64,000 nucleotides of DNA, taken from the NCBI RefSeq assembly GCF_905220565.1, contig NC_059402.1, forward strand, positions 9,735,501-9,799,500, read 5' to 3'. Origin of the DNA: Melitaea cinxia (Eukaryota; Arthropoda; Insecta; Lepidoptera; Nymphalidae). Below, piece by piece: positions 22,664 through 33,740 of the stretch; the stretch's first letter is position 1, and every line of letters begins with the position of its first letter. A model generated the notes under the pieces. The model saw only the letters and a list, made by a program, of their open reading frames with translations. It had not been told where the DNA came from and searched no databases. A program made the position numbers and the translations under genes.

Positions 22664-23463
22664 TGTAAGTCTTCTAGGTGCACCACTTTTTGATGAAGGC
22701 ATACAGCCAATTTTGGATAATAAAATTAAAATATTTATTGAAAACATTGACAAAAACCGTGCCAGGCTTTTATTCAGGTCACTGGTTACACGCAATGCCG
22801 TCAAAAAATCTTGGGACACTTTTAGACAATGAAAGTTTTAGAATTGCCCTCGGTCTCCGGTTGGGAGCTCCACTGTGCTTTGAACACAGATGTCCGTGCG
22901 GAAAATAGGTCGATTCTTTTGGACTACACGGCCTTTTCTGTAACAAGAGTTCAGGTAAGTTTTCCTGCCACGGTTCCCTAAACAATACCATAAAAAGAGC
23001 TCTTGCCACCATCGACGTTCCTGCTCTTATCGAGCCTACTGGAATTAGTCGCAATGATGGCAAGAGACCTGATCGATTGACGTTGGTTCCCTGGGAAAGG
23101 GAACGGACGCTTTTGTGGGACGCAACCTGCGTTGACACACTTGCTCCGTCTCATGTCAGGGAAACAGCCTTAAAAGCGGGAGCCGCAGCGGAAAAAGCTC
23201 AAACGACTAAACGGCACAAATATTCGTCACTAATTCCAAATTACATCTTTGTGCCGTTTGCAGTCGAAACACTTGGACCTTGGAGTAGCAGTGCTAAAAA
23301 TTTTTTAAATGATATAACTCTTCGCCTTATTGCCTCCAATGGTGACAAGAGGGCTGGTGCATTTTTTGCCCAGAGAATCGGCATAGCGATTCAACGGGGA
23401 AATGCTGCCAGCATTCTTGACAGAATTCCACGCGGACATGATTTATACCAAAACTATCTATAA
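22664..23463 (+). pseudogene. RT-linked retroelement ORF, C-terminal part with PD-(D/E)XK-like domain
   Basis: A short post-RT piece (LLGAPLFDEGIQPIL) is followed by a frame change near 22750. From there one frame runs to the stop at 23463 with a single in-frame TAG at 22906. In order it shows SGHWLHAMPSKNLGTLLD, a Cys/His cluster (HRCPCGK, then LHGLFC), and a nuclease-like core: EPTG...GKRPDRLTLVPW, WDATCVDT and KRHKYS. RPD, WDxT and a KxxKY block is the layout of the restriction-like endonuclease at the C-terminus of R2-type retrotransposons. That assignment is inference from motif order. The 3' UTR has AATAAA at 23508-23513. The internal RT domain is missing upstream and the copy is dead. 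Confidence 0.6.
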
Positions 23464-23559
23464 ATATTTAATTCTTAAGTTGTGAATTGTAAATATGTAT
23501 AATTTTTAATAAACTATTGTTGTAACTTTTATGTATCTTATTCTATTTATTTTAATCTA

Positions 23560-23730
23560 GAGCGGATGGACGAGTCGTAATTATAACTATCTACACAATA
23601 CATACACGGTCGTCTTGTCCTAAAGTATGCACCCAGACTCGGAGTGGGAATCAAATCCACAACCCTCGGAGCAGAAAGCAGGTACACTACAAACTGCGAC
23701 AACGGGCTAGTCGATTCGTATGTAAATGTC
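23560..23730 (-). mobile_element. tRNA-derived SINE family A, decayed copy
   Basis: The minus strand carries TAGCCCGTTGTCGCAGTTTG, GAGGGTTGTGGATTTGATTCC (box B mutated) and ACTCCGAGTCTGGGTGC, as in the copy at 15545-15770. Just beyond it, near 23725-23755, CCTACTACTGGGCATAGGCC resembles another lepidopteran LINE/SINE 3' end. Confidence 0.6.
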
Positions 23731-23759
23731 CTACTACTGGGCATAGGCCTTTTCTCTAT

Positions 23760-25550
23760 TTAAGAGTAAAGTTGAAACTGAATCGACTATGCTGCTCCAC
23801 TGCGGATAATTTGTCTGCGAGTAATGGCTATGATAAAAAAACAGGACTTTGTGTTATACGCTTTGCGACACGCTTTAGACGCTTTACCCAGGACATAAAA
23901 ATTACGTTTATTAAATATCCCGAATTGAAATCACCTCGAAGTCTATTAATCGCGCACACCACTCAAACCACCATTTGCGTTATTTAAAAAAAAAAAAAAA
24001 AAATTATACCTTGTGTCTATAATTTTCTTAATTCATATAATAAAGCAAATTTTAAATATGAAAGAACTATGTTATTACAAATGTTCGAAGAAAACTTTAA
24101 AAAAAAAACGTGAATCGGGGATTTCTCAATTATCTAGAATATTCAAATATTGTCGCAGTTCATTGAGTTGATTACAATTTCAGACGTAAATGATCACGTC
24201 CTTGAACAATATAATGGCAAGAGACATAATAGATGAAATATTTTTATTATATTTTTATTTTTATTATATTTTTATGTTTATTATATAAAAAGCTTAACTA
24301 TGAAATAGGGTATTATTAAAGAGAAATATTTTTACCTCGTTTTTATTAAAAATGAATGTAGCGTAATTTATTTTCGGTTAACATAAAAAGATAAGATTTT
24401 TCCATTCAACCAACGGCAAGCTTGTAGCTCGAGGGGTCTACATTACCTAGCTTAGAGGTATTTACAAGCGATAATAATCTTACTTCGCTTATTATCATTT
24501 AAAAAAATATGTACTTGAGATAGAGAAAAATATCATTTTGATAAATTTTCTGATAATATTTAAGAATAAAGTAGCGTTACTAAATATTTCGCAGTCACGA
24601 TAAAACATTGAATTCGTTCACATTCCCACGTCGTAAATCAAGTGAATGTATGCGTATATTAAATTTCTTTATCTACACACAATCAACTAGTTACAGGTGT
24701 GCAATATTATTTATGGTCTCTACATGTCGGCAAGGGCTGAATGGATTGCCCCACTTACTAAGGGTCGATTGTGTCCCTGCCTAGCTGTTTTGACAGAGTA
24801 ATGTTTGAGCAAGCGTTACATGGTTTGATTTATTTTTCTAATACGGAGAATGTTATCGAGTAACGTTATTGACATTCTTGCCGTTTTAGTGCCGGGTAAA
24901 TATAATTTGCTGGTACTTTAAACGACCGCGTTAGCTTTTTGTGTTAAACGCTTACTTTAATAACGATTTTTACATATTAGGATCGTATTTATTTATTTTA
25001 TTTTGTAAAAACCACTTTTTTATTTAAAATATAACAATTAATCATAACGGAACTTGAACAAATTAGTTGAATTTGATCACATGGATTTCGAATGAAAGAA
25101 ATAAACGTACGAAATGCTTTCAAATTAATATCTACCTATAAAACATTTGAATACTATACGTATTATACAAAAAGTTTAATAAATGAAAAATGTAAAAAAA
25201 ATGGAGACATTTATAAATTAAAAAAATTTATGAAATTTTAGATGAATGAATGCTACTAAATCACGCAAGATCAATTGCACAGATGTAAATATGACTTAGA
25301 GATAGGTTACATAATTTAATTTGTAAAAACACAGGACAAAGTTTTCTCGCTTAAAAATTTATGATTTTGTTTCGGACAGATTTACCTATGGGATAAACCA
25401 CGTATGATTTTTCAACTATAAATATAAAGCTTTAGCGTGAACGAAGTGACTGACAAAAATTAACATATTATTTGCAATAAGTAAGGCTATCTAAAGACTA
25501 AGGCTATAAGGCTCATGGAAATCACTGCAGTAAAGTTCCAAAAAGTACTG
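23760..25550. other. AT-rich sequence, no gene seen
   Basis: It contains an A16 or longer tract near 23986-24003 and a TTTTTATTATATTTT-rich stretch near 24240. The block 24700-24930 is less AT-rich and unassigned. No exon or repeat was recognised. Confidence 0.4.
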
Positions 25551-25557
25551 GATTTAC

Positions 25558-25751
25558 CTCGTTGTTTGCTGACCTGGTTCATTGGCAGCGCGGTAACTGC
25601 AAGCTTTTCGGTTCACAGTGGACGCAATATGGTTATTTGAGAACACTTTGAAGAGGCTTCTGGCCCCTTCTGTTTGAGTGTTTCCACTCCAAATGCCGTA
25701 ATCATCAATTAATTTTGTGAACATTATATACTCGCGTAGATTATTTTGCAA
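25558..25751 (-). other. Candidate 5' exon or exon-like patch
   Basis: A GC-richer block in AT-rich DNA has an open minus-strand frame (MFTKLIDDYGIWSGNTQTEG...) ending at a good donor, ACGAG|GTAAATC (GT at 25557-25556). No domain was recognised. It lies upstream of the CUB/LDLa start exon on the same strand. If spliced to the acceptor at 20391 the frame would stop after two codons, so it could be a 5' UTR exon with an upstream ORF. A relic of another gene or transposon is equally possible. Confidence 0.3.
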
Positions 25752-25759
25752 AATACAAA

Positions 25760-28318
25760 ATAACTTCCAAAAATCATAAATAATTGTTTAATAAATAAAG
25801 TCAAATATTATCCCAAATTACGAATTTGTTTTTACAAAAGTGGTTCCAATAAATGTTTAATTTAGAAATTAAATTTACCTAATAACAAAATTGACAAGGC
25901 TTGAATAACGTACTTTCAAAACATTAAATTCCATTTAATAACTACAACATCGAAATTGATACTATGAAATGTACTAACCTTCATTTATTTATTCATACTA
26001 GTAAAAACATATATTTAAACAAAGCTAACAGTCTTTATAGCGTCATTCCTTTCATAATTGCTATGTATATATTCGGTATTTGTAATATTTAATGTAGGGC
26101 ATAAAGATGGAACAAGCCAGCGCGCAATGTTGTTTTGTTCAATACAAGCTCAAATGCAGTTCGTGAGGAGGCGATATGTATCTATATTATTACACATGTA
26201 AGTATATAAAAATAATCCATAAAATTAACATTATTTATTTCTCTTCGCATTTTTCACTTCATAATTTCGCTAGTATTTAGTCACTAGCAAATTGTCACAA
26301 TTTTTATTTAATATAGAAAACATAACTGTCTTATATAAATAATTATACAGATTAGCTACGTATTCGCATACGTCTACAAGTGTAACATTAACAAATTGGG
26401 TGCTAATGGATACGCCATTACATCATACCTACATTAACAGACCTTGTATGCACTGTACTGTAACATCTCATTTTACCGACATGGTTACATGTTTCTTCGC
26501 TTGTGATGTTGAAGAATTGTCTTATTCTCTTAGAAAAGAGAGGAAAGTTTACGCATTATAGCGTTTCGGCTAATTTATATGACTTAAAATGTTATGTTAA
26601 AATCGTGCTGAGCGTAATTTTTTCTTTGACCGGTTTGCCTAATAAAATACTGAATTAAAATATTTTTTATTAAGATATTAGTAAAAACTATTTATCGTCG
26701 ATACTGTACATATTGCAAAAAAAAAAAACAAATAATCTGTGTTGTTTTCACTATTTTTGTCAATGTTTGACATCTTATTATTTTACAATAGTTTTTTTTC
26801 GTTTTTTCGATATCAGTTAAATAGTAATTAAAAACAGTCAAAATTTTATTTTATGAACTGTAACATTGCTTTTATACACACATATTTGTTTTAATATTTC
26901 ATACAGAGACGGGCTTACATTTTATTAAACGAATAGATTAATTTAACGAACCTGACACAGAATTCAAAGCAGACGCTTTAGAATAATGGTGTTTGCATAT
27001 AATATTAATAAAGAGCACAATGTGTACAATTTTGGTGCTGCATTTCGGAAGTCGCCGCAACTGTGACACAGCATGCAAATTACCGTAAAAGCGAATTTGT
27101 GTTTTCAAATGCAAAGTGCTTACAAAGGGTTTAAATTTGCAATTCCATCATAAAAGCGACGCGGATTATACGTTGAAATGATAAACCGTTGCAATAGTTT
27201 GCCGTTCGGTGCATTCGAATAGTTAGTTCGATTGGTTTCGCACAACGCCGGAGTCGATTAGAAAACTAGTAAAATACTTGTTTTTATAGTTTATACCAAT
27301 ATAATTATAGTTTGTAGTTTTAACCATTTAACTTGTTGCATATATTATATATTATTATTTACGTTACTAAGTTACGTTTGTACTGTTTATCGATTATTAC
27401 ACATGTACATTGATTGTTTTCTATTTCCAACTTTAAATAATTAACAAAACCATTATTGAATACTTAATATCATAATATTAATTTTGCAACAATTTCTTTT
27501 ATGTTCAATTTGTGTACAATTTTATTAACACCCTTTTACATGACGCAATTATAAGTAGAGATGGCTAAATAATAAATTAACATTTCCTATAACCGTTCAA
27601 GCTATTTTTGTAAATTTTTTAGTCGTAAGTAAACAACAGCGACAATCTCATATATTAACGGTTTAATGTCTTATACACTTTAATTAATCACTGTAATTAC
27701 GCTAATGTTAATTAACGAAAAAGTTTAACAAAAACAAAGCATTACCATGTGCCATTAACGAGGATTTTGTTCGTACTGCACATAAAAAAGGCTCACAATT
27801 TATCTGCTGATTTACAATTTATCTCCTGCCAAATTGGATGTTGGTTCTTTAAACAGATAATTTGTCGGACAGTGATAAATTAATGATAAAATAAGCGTTG
27901 ATAATGATCTGAGGGAGGAACTGTCCGCACGACAACCCCTGACAATGGAAACGCATCGTAATAAATGAATGTGATCTGTGAAAAAAAAATGAGAGAGACG
28001 TTCGATTTCTATTTTTCTTGTCAAGAGGAAGACAAATTGACTTTCTATTAAAATCGAAACCATTAGCGTGAAATATCATTGGTATTTTTATTCGTCTAAG
28101 ATTTGCATCATTGATGAAATTATTTTCATAATGGCACCACGGGGTTCATTTTCAGTTGACATTTACAAGACAGTTATAGCTAGCTCTCTTTTTAGGATCT
28201 TAAATTTAGTAGTTGTAGAGTAACTATGTTTATTATAAGATGTTGTCTGTATAATTTAGTTCCTTACATATACTTTGAAATTGAAATAAAAGGTTCCCTT
28301 GAAATCCTTTCAATATTT
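25760..28318. other. AT-rich sequence left of the LINE, no gene seen
   Basis: Most of this has no ORF or repeat content. The block 26990-27260 is distinctly less AT-rich (CGGAAGTCGCCGCAACTG, CACAACGCCGGAGTCG) and could be conserved non-coding DNA or a promoter region, on composition only. The minus-strand frames at 27812-28079 look like chance. Confidence 0.4.
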
Positions 28319-28330
28319 AAACTGAATTCA

Positions 28331-28454
28331 CAGTCTCGTCGCGATACTCGTGTATGTCGCACGCGCCGGCCGATCATAAGTATCGTAGATAATAAGTGAG
28401 TTAAGTTAGTTTTATTCGCGCACCTGTTTAACAGGTTGCCGCTGAAGTTTAAGA
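28331..28454 (+). promoter_or_regulatory. 5' UTR / presumed internal promoter of the LINE
   Basis: These 124 bases are much GC-richer than the flanks at the very start (CGATACTCGTGTATGTCGCA, CGCGCCGGCC). In this class transcription starts at the first base from an internal promoter; that is family knowledge, not shown by the sequence. Confidence 0.55.
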
Positions 28455-29938
28455 ATGAATGAGACTGAGTGTGATCAGGAAGTGAAATATGTTGACATGA
28501 GTGAGGAAGAAGAATTACGTGATTGGGGATCACCAATTTCGACGGAGAAAAATAAAGAAAAACAGGAGCACTTTTTTATAGAGGTAGTAAACAATGTCAG
28601 GATAGTGGTAAGGAGAAAGAGAATTTAAGTACAGACAGACCATCAAAGCGAACGAGAGAGGAAGATGATATAGGATGGACAAAGGTGGAAAAAAAGATTA
28701 AGAAACAGGGACAAATTAAGATTGAAGTTATAATTTCGAGTAAAGAAAAATTGCCAAAACAGTTTGCGATTGCTAAGTTATTTACAGCTCTTAACTTTAT
28801 CGACATAATTAAGATCAAATATATTAACCCATATAGAATTAAGATGGAAGTTCCTAACGAGGATTATGCGACTAAAGTTATCAATTGTTCGGAATTTGAA
28901 AAAAGAGGATGGAGAGTACATCGGGAGATGGATGTAAACGTATCGCATGGAATTATAAAACATGTGGATCTTGAGTTGACTGAGGACCAGGCTTTAGAAG
29001 CAATTAAGTGCCCTAATAATGTGCAGGTTTTGTCTTTTAAACGGTTAAAACGAAGAAACGAGGCTGGTGAATGGATACCGAGTGAAGTGGCGCGTATTGA
29101 CTTTAAATGCTCTTACTTGCCAGCATATATTTACATTGATAATTTACGAGTTAGGGTTGAGCCATATATTTTTCCTGCCACACAATGTTCAAGATGCTGG
29201 AAGTTCGGTCACCCTAAAGCTAGATGTGCATCACGCGTGATCGTCTGTCCTAAATGCTGTGGTTCTCATGAAAATTGCGAAACTATGCAATATAAGTGTG
29301 TTAACTGTAATGGTGATCATATGGCATTGAACAGAATATGTCCTGTTTATTTGAGAGAAAAGAGACTAAGAGAATTGATGGCAGAGTTTAATTGTTCTTA
29401 TAAAAGAGCATGCAGCTTATATGTGCGCCCGGAGTCAATAGCAGAGCCACACCAAACCATGAAAAATTCGGTGGAAAATCAAGATATCACTACTTCAAAC
29501 AGTTTTATGAATCTGCCATGTGATGAAAATACGAATCATAAATATACTCCACTATTACCGGAATTCTCACAATTGTTTACTCCAAAGCGGCCTAAGTCAT
29601 CGTCGAGTAATAACAACAATAAACGCGATACGAGTAGCAATATAAACCAATTAGAGCAGGATAGATGCAACCAACCGGACCACATTCCACAGCGATCATC
29701 TGATGACACCGACGCGCATAGTAATAATATAAACAACGATCGTAAGGTTCAGTTTAGCGAGCTCATATTACGCTTAAAAGATATATTGTTTATTAAAAAC
29801 TTTACTTTAGGTGAAAAAGTTCATAACTGTGTTAAATGTGTATTTGAATATTTAATACTTGTCGTAGTTGGTAATATTTCTGATTGGCCATATGTTAATT
29901 GCATTTTAGAGTTTATAAGTAAGTTTATTAATGGATAA
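28455..29938 (+). pseudogene. LINE ORF1, Gag-like zinc-knuckle protein (one frameshift)
   Basis: ORF1 proteins of this class bind element RNA and form the ribonucleoprotein with ORF2. Reading starts at the ATG at 28455 (MNETECDQEV..., acidic) and shifts frame at a T6 run (28572-28577). The second frame then runs unbroken to the stop at 29936-29938. That one-base slip is the only break. Counting from 28685, a basic region comes first, then an RRM-like or spacer region. Three CCHC-type knuckles start at about residue 168 (CSRCWKFGHPKARC), 187 (CPKCCGSHENC) and 204 (CVNCNGDHMALNRIC). The C-terminal third is Asn/Ser-rich and low in complexity. ORF2 starts 8 bases before its end. Confidence 0.85.
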
Positions 29939-30593
29939 CACCAAAATTATTAAAGTGAAATTATTACAATGGAATGCCCAAAGTTTAAGACCGAAATTAA
30001 ATGCTTTTGAAAATATTTTAATTCAGGAAAAAATTCATATATGTATATTATCGGAGACTTGGTTAGAACCAAATTGCAGTTTAAAAATTGATGCGTATAA
30101 TATATATAGACAGGATCGTGATGACTCATATGGAGGGATCGCGATAGTTGTTCATAAATCTATTAAAGCGCAGTGTAATAATATTATTTTACCTAATCGA
30201 TACATACAAGCACTACATATTAAAATATTTAATTGTTGTTATCTAGAGAATGTAATTGCAATATATTGTCCACCGAACGTTAGTACATCTGGCCAAGACT
30301 GGAAAGATTTGTTTTCTAAATGGTCTAGTAAAACAATTTTAGGGGGGGATTTCAATGGGCATCACTCTAATTGGTCAACTAAAAATAATAGTAGGGGTTT
30401 ACAAATATATGATGCCTCGATTGAATATAATTATGTTTCCCTTAATAATGGCGATTCAACCAGAATTAAATTTGTACTAAATAATTGGCAGAAAAGTTCA
30501 CCTGATATCTCATTTGCTACTTCAGATATTGCTCTTCGTTTCGATTGGACTATATTAAATGAAAGCTTGGGTAGTGATCATTTAATGGTTTGA
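29931..30593 (+). CDS. LINE ORF2, endonuclease part (ends at an internal TGA)
   Basis: This is the apurinic-like endonuclease domain that nicks the target DNA. Conserved blocks in order: LLQWNAQSLRPK (Asn), ILSETWLEP (Glu), YGGIAIVVH, LGGDFNGHHSNW (Asp, Asn), SPDISFATSD and GSDHLMV (Asp-His). All catalytic positions look intact. The ATG at 29931 overlaps the ORF1 stop (ATGGATAA), suggesting translation by reinitiation after ORF1. The TGA at 30591-30593 falls right after the SDH motif, exactly at the end of the nuclease, and the next codon is ATG in the same frame. In relatives endonuclease and RT are one polypeptide, so this is most simply a nonsense mutation. Confidence 0.88.
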   Translation: MDNTKIIKVKLLQWNAQSLRPKLNAFENILIQEKIHICILSETWLEPNCSLKIDAYNIYRQDRDDSYGGIAIVVHKSIKAQCNNIILPNRYIQALHIKIFNCCYLENVIAIYCPPNVSTSGQDWKDLFSKWSSKTILGGDFNGHHSNWSTKNNSRGLQIYDASIEYNYVSLNNGDSTRIKFVLNNWQKSSPDISFATSDIALRFDWTILNESLGSDHLMV

Positions 30594-33500
30594 ATGAGTA
30601 CAGATATGGCGTTATATACGGGGAATCATATTATAAAGCGTAACTTTAAACGAGCTGACTGGCAAAAATATAAAAGTATTTTACAAGAAAAATTACAAAA
30701 TTTTAATATTACGGGTGATATTTTAGAAATTTACAATAAATTTATAAACCTTATTAACTTGGCCGCCGATGAATCAATACCTATTACAAATATTTATGAA
30801 AAACCCACTTCTAAATTTAGACCAAAACCCTACTGGTCAGCCGAATTATCACAAGCTGTGGCTAAACGAAGGCGTGCGTTAGCACAACTAAGAAGAAATC
30901 CTACACCTAATAATTTGATAAATTTTCGACAAAAGGTTTCGTGTGCTCAAAAACTCATCCGAAAGTCTATTACTAAGTCGTTTCATCAATTTTGCGATGG
31001 TATTTCACATGTAGCCACTAGTCGTGAAATGTGGGAAAAAATGCGATGGCTTAAGGGTTATAAGAGCGTTAAAAATAATTTAGATTGGGAAAAAGCTTGT
31101 ATGTTATTAAAACAGTTAACACCAGATTATGTTATACCTATAACACCTTTATTTCAATCGAATAATCAGCAATTAGAGTTACCTATTACCGTTCAAGAAC
31201 TAACAAACACTTTAAAAATGAAAGATACTGCTCCAGGTATAGATGCTATTTCGTATTCTATGATATATCATTTTCCCAATAAACAAATATTAATAAATGT
31301 ATTAAATAGAATATTATTTGAAGGACATATACCACCGCAATGGAGAGACATTAAGATTGTTCTAATCCCGAAACCTGGTTGTGACGCAAATAGTTCGTCT
31401 TCTATGAGACCTATTTCACTTATATCCTGTATGGCTAAAATACTACATAATATCATAACAAAACGTCTTGAGTGGTATATAGAAAGGAATAGATTGTTGA
31501 CTAATAAAACGGTAGGATTTAGACGGACACAATCAAGCTTAGATAATTTGGTCAGGTTAGTTTCTCAAATTCAAATAGGATTTTCAACTAAACAGGAAAC
31601 ATTAGGATGTTTTGTTGACGTAAACAATGCATATAATAATGTTGACATCGTGCAGGTTACGCGTAAACTTGATGAGTTGGAAGTTGGGTCGTCTATATGC
31701 AGGTATATTTGGATGTATCTGAAGGAAAGGCATATAACTATATATGAATCAGGAACAAATAAATCCATCACAAGATGGACTTGCAAGGGTCTGGCACAGG
31801 GAGATCCCATGTCCCCGATTTTGTTCAACATCGCAACTCGTGATATTTGTAGAAATATTAAAGATGTTTATATTTCTCAGTATGCGGACGATTTTGTGTT
31901 GTATGTCTCAGGTCGAAACTTAAGATTCATGACGACTTTATTACAAAATGCTTTAAATAGCTTATCCATAATGTTAAGAGATTTAGGATTAGAATTATCG
32001 CCAAATAAAAGTAAGTTATGTTTGTTTACGAGGCGTCGATTACATCAACAGGTTAAGGTTTCTATGGAAGATGTCAATCTTGAAAATGTACAGGAGGTTA
32101 AATATTTGGGTATTTGGGTGGATAAGTCATTAAGATGGGGAAAACAAATTAAAGAAACATGTAATAAGTTAAGTAGGTTCTTAAATGTTTTTAATGTATT
32201 AGCTGGGGCATCTTGGGGTGTTCATCCTGTGCATTTAAGACAATTATACATCTCAATTATACGAAGTAGGTTAGATTATGGAAGTTTTCTGTTAAATACC
32301 AGTCCTCTAAGTAATCTAGTAAAATTAGACAAGATCCAAAATCGGGCAATGAGAGTTATAGGTGGTTTTATAAAAAGTAGTCCCATACACGTCATGGAAT
32401 CAGAATTAGGTTTACCGCCATTATTATTTCGAAGAAATTATCTGGCTTATAAATTTTTATTAAAATCTATGTCTGTCGAAAATGGGGATTCCATAGCAAT
32501 AATTTCTAAACTAGCTTCAGTGTGTGAAAATTCTCGGTATTGGATTAATAAAAGAAAACCTTTGCTTTCTGTTCTATTCAATGAGTTGTCTGATGTTACT
32601 GTACAAAAATCACCAATCTTAGAAATGTATTCTTTGCCAACCTGGGTTACTAATATAGATATAAGGACACATTTATGTTTATGTATTGATGACGTACACG
32701 GATCTAAAAGATTCCACAGCTCTGATAAATTATTAAAAAAATCTTTAAATACTATTCAACGAAAATATTCTGATTGCTATCAAATTTATACGGATGGGTC
32801 TAAGGATAATAATGGAATTGGGGCTTCATTTTACGATTCACAAGCTAATATAACTGCAAAATTTAAGCTAAATAGCAACATTTCAATTTTAGAAGCGGAA
32901 TTAGTTGCAATATCTGAATGTTTATCCTACATTTATTCGTGCGAAGGTAATAAATTTGTTATACTTAGTGATTCTAAAAGTGCCCTACAACATATAGCTC
33001 GGTGCACCTCAGGTAAACGAGGACTGCCTGTAGCTTATTGTATATTGGAAACATTTTTGAATTTAAAAGATTATGGTAAGGATGTTAAATTTCAGTGGAT
33101 CCCATCTCATATAAATTTGATTGGCAATGATGCGGCAGATATGGGTGCAAAAATGGGGATTGTGGACGGTATATCTGTGAACCATGTACCTTTTTTTACC
33201 AATTTTTTGAGAGAAATTAAAATTAAGTGTTTAGAAAACTGGAAAGAGTATTTTAACAAAAGATCGGTTGAAAAGGGTATATGGTATAAAACAATTCAAA
33301 ACGATCCGCCCAAGATACCCTGGTTTTATGATGCAAAATTAAGTCAACAAATGTTGGTTACTAGTTTAAGACTTCGATCTGGGCACGTCCCATTAAATGC
33401 ATTCAGGTTCATGATGAAAATTGTTCAGTCTCCTAACTGTACAGTATGTAACACGCGAGAAGATGTATACCACGCTTTAGTGGAGTGTGCTCGGGTCGGA

Positions 33501-33644
33501 GCCGAACGCAGAGGCTTGGAAAAGGAAATTGGTATTGACTTTAGATGTGTGGGAATTTGTAATGCTATCCTTTCTGATCCTACGTCGGCACTGGCGATTA
33601 AGGTGTATTGGATGTTTTTAAAATTGGTTAGTTTAAGAGTATAG
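30594..33644 (+). CDS. LINE ORF2, reverse transcriptase + RNase H part
   Basis: This 1016-codon frame is uninterrupted and directly continues the endonuclease frame. RT motifs: KDTAPGIDAISYSM, IVLIPKPG, RPISLISCMAKI, GCFVDVNNAYNNV, GLAQGDPMSPILFNIATRD and the catalytic YADD at residues 430-433. From about residue 731 an RNase H domain shows IYTDGSKD (Asp), LEAELVAI (Glu), LSDSKSAL (Asp) and IGNDAADMGAK (Asp), all four metal-binding acids present. A C-terminal Cys/His motif (CTVCNTREDVYHALVEC) follows near residue 945. Only the TGA just upstream separates it from the endonuclease. The protein would prime cDNA synthesis on nicked target DNA. Confidence 0.92.
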   Translation: MSTDMALYTGNHIIKRNFKRADWQKYKSILQEKLQNFNITGDILEIYNKFINLINLAADESIPITNIYEKPTSKFRPKPYWSAELSQAVAKRRRALAQLRRNPTPNNLINFRQKVSCAQKLIRKSITKSFHQFCDGISHVATSREMWEKMRWLKGYKSVKNNLDWEKACMLLKQLTPDYVIPITPLFQSNNQQLELPITVQELTNTLKMKDTAPGIDAISYSMIYHFPNKQILINVLNRILFEGHIPPQWRDIKIVLIPKPGCDANSSSSMRPISLISCMAKILHNIITKRLEWYIERNRLLTNKTVGFRRTQSSLDNLVRLVSQIQIGFSTKQETLGCFVDVNNAYNNVDIVQVTRKLDELEVGSSICRYIWMYLKERHITIYESGTNKSITRWTCKGLAQGDPMSPILFNIATRDICRNIKDVYISQYADDFVLYVSGRNLRFMTTLLQNALNSLSIMLRDLGLELSPNKSKLCLFTRRRLHQQVKVSMEDVNLENVQEVKYLGIWVDKSLRWGKQIKETCNKLSRFLNVFNVLAGASWGVHPVHLRQLYISIIRSRLDYGSFLLNTSPLSNLVKLDKIQNRAMRVIGGFIKSSPIHVMESELGLPPLLFRRNYLAYKFLLKSMSVENGDSIAIISKLASVCENSRYWINKRKPLLSVLFNELSDVTVQKSPILEMYSLPTWVTNIDIRTHLCLCIDDVHGSKRFHSSDKLLKKSLNTIQRKYSDCYQIYTDGSKDNNGIGASFYDSQANITAKFKLNSNISILEAELVAISECLSYIYSCEGNKFVILSDSKSALQHIARCTSGKRGLPVAYCILETFLNLKDYGKDVKFQWIPSHINLIGNDAADMGAKMGIVDGISVNHVPFFTNFLREIKIKCLENWKEYFNKRSVEKGIWYKTIQNDPPKIPWFYDAKLSQQMLVTSLRLRSGHVPLNAFRFMMKIVQSPNCTVCNTREDVYHALVECARVGAERRGLEKEIGIDFRCVGICNAILSDPTSALAIKVYWMFLKLVSLRV

Positions 33645-33740
33645 TGATTTTGTTATGATCAATGGGGCTGACATAGTCGCTAAGCGACCAAAGCCTCTTA
33701 CATTATACAAATAAAGATTTAAAAAAAAAAAAAAAAAAAA
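33645..33740 (+). terminator. LINE 3' UTR, hairpin and poly(A) tail
   Basis: The short 3' UTR has a perfect small hairpin, GTCGC-TAA-GCGAC (33676-33688), then AATAAA at 33710-33715 and A20 at 33721-33740. The hairpin is a candidate RT recognition structure; that role is inference. Confidence 0.75.

Larger units (their letters stand above)
28331..33740 (+). mobile_element. Near-complete I-type non-LTR retrotransposon
   Basis: A 5.41-kb element begins CAGTCTCGTCGCG and ends in a 20-A tail. CTGAATTCA occurs immediately before it (28322-28330) and immediately after it (33741-33749). With the flanking A bases the duplication may be 12 bases. Structure: 5' UTR 28331-28454, ORF1 28455-29938, ORF2 29931-33644, 3' UTR with AATAAA. 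An APE-type endonuclease, RT and RNase H in ORF2 plus three CCHC knuckles in ORF1 point to the I superfamily rather than Jockey, CR1 or RTE. Exact clade (I, Nimb or other) is not resolved. Only two disabling lesions are visible, so insertion was probably recent. No other copy lies in the window. Confidence 0.92.

Noticed and set aside
22779..23138. 119-codon minus-strand ORF
   Set aside because: Antisense of the retroelement ORF on the plus strand, which carries the recognisable motifs.
27812..28079. Two overlapping minus-strand ORFs (83 and 76 codons)
   Set aside because: Overlapping frames with Ser/Phe/Leu-rich, low-information translations and no splice or domain support.
28264..28536. 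Minus-strand ORF spanning the LINE 5' end
   Set aside because: It crosses the element/target junction at 28331, so it cannot be an ancestral gene.
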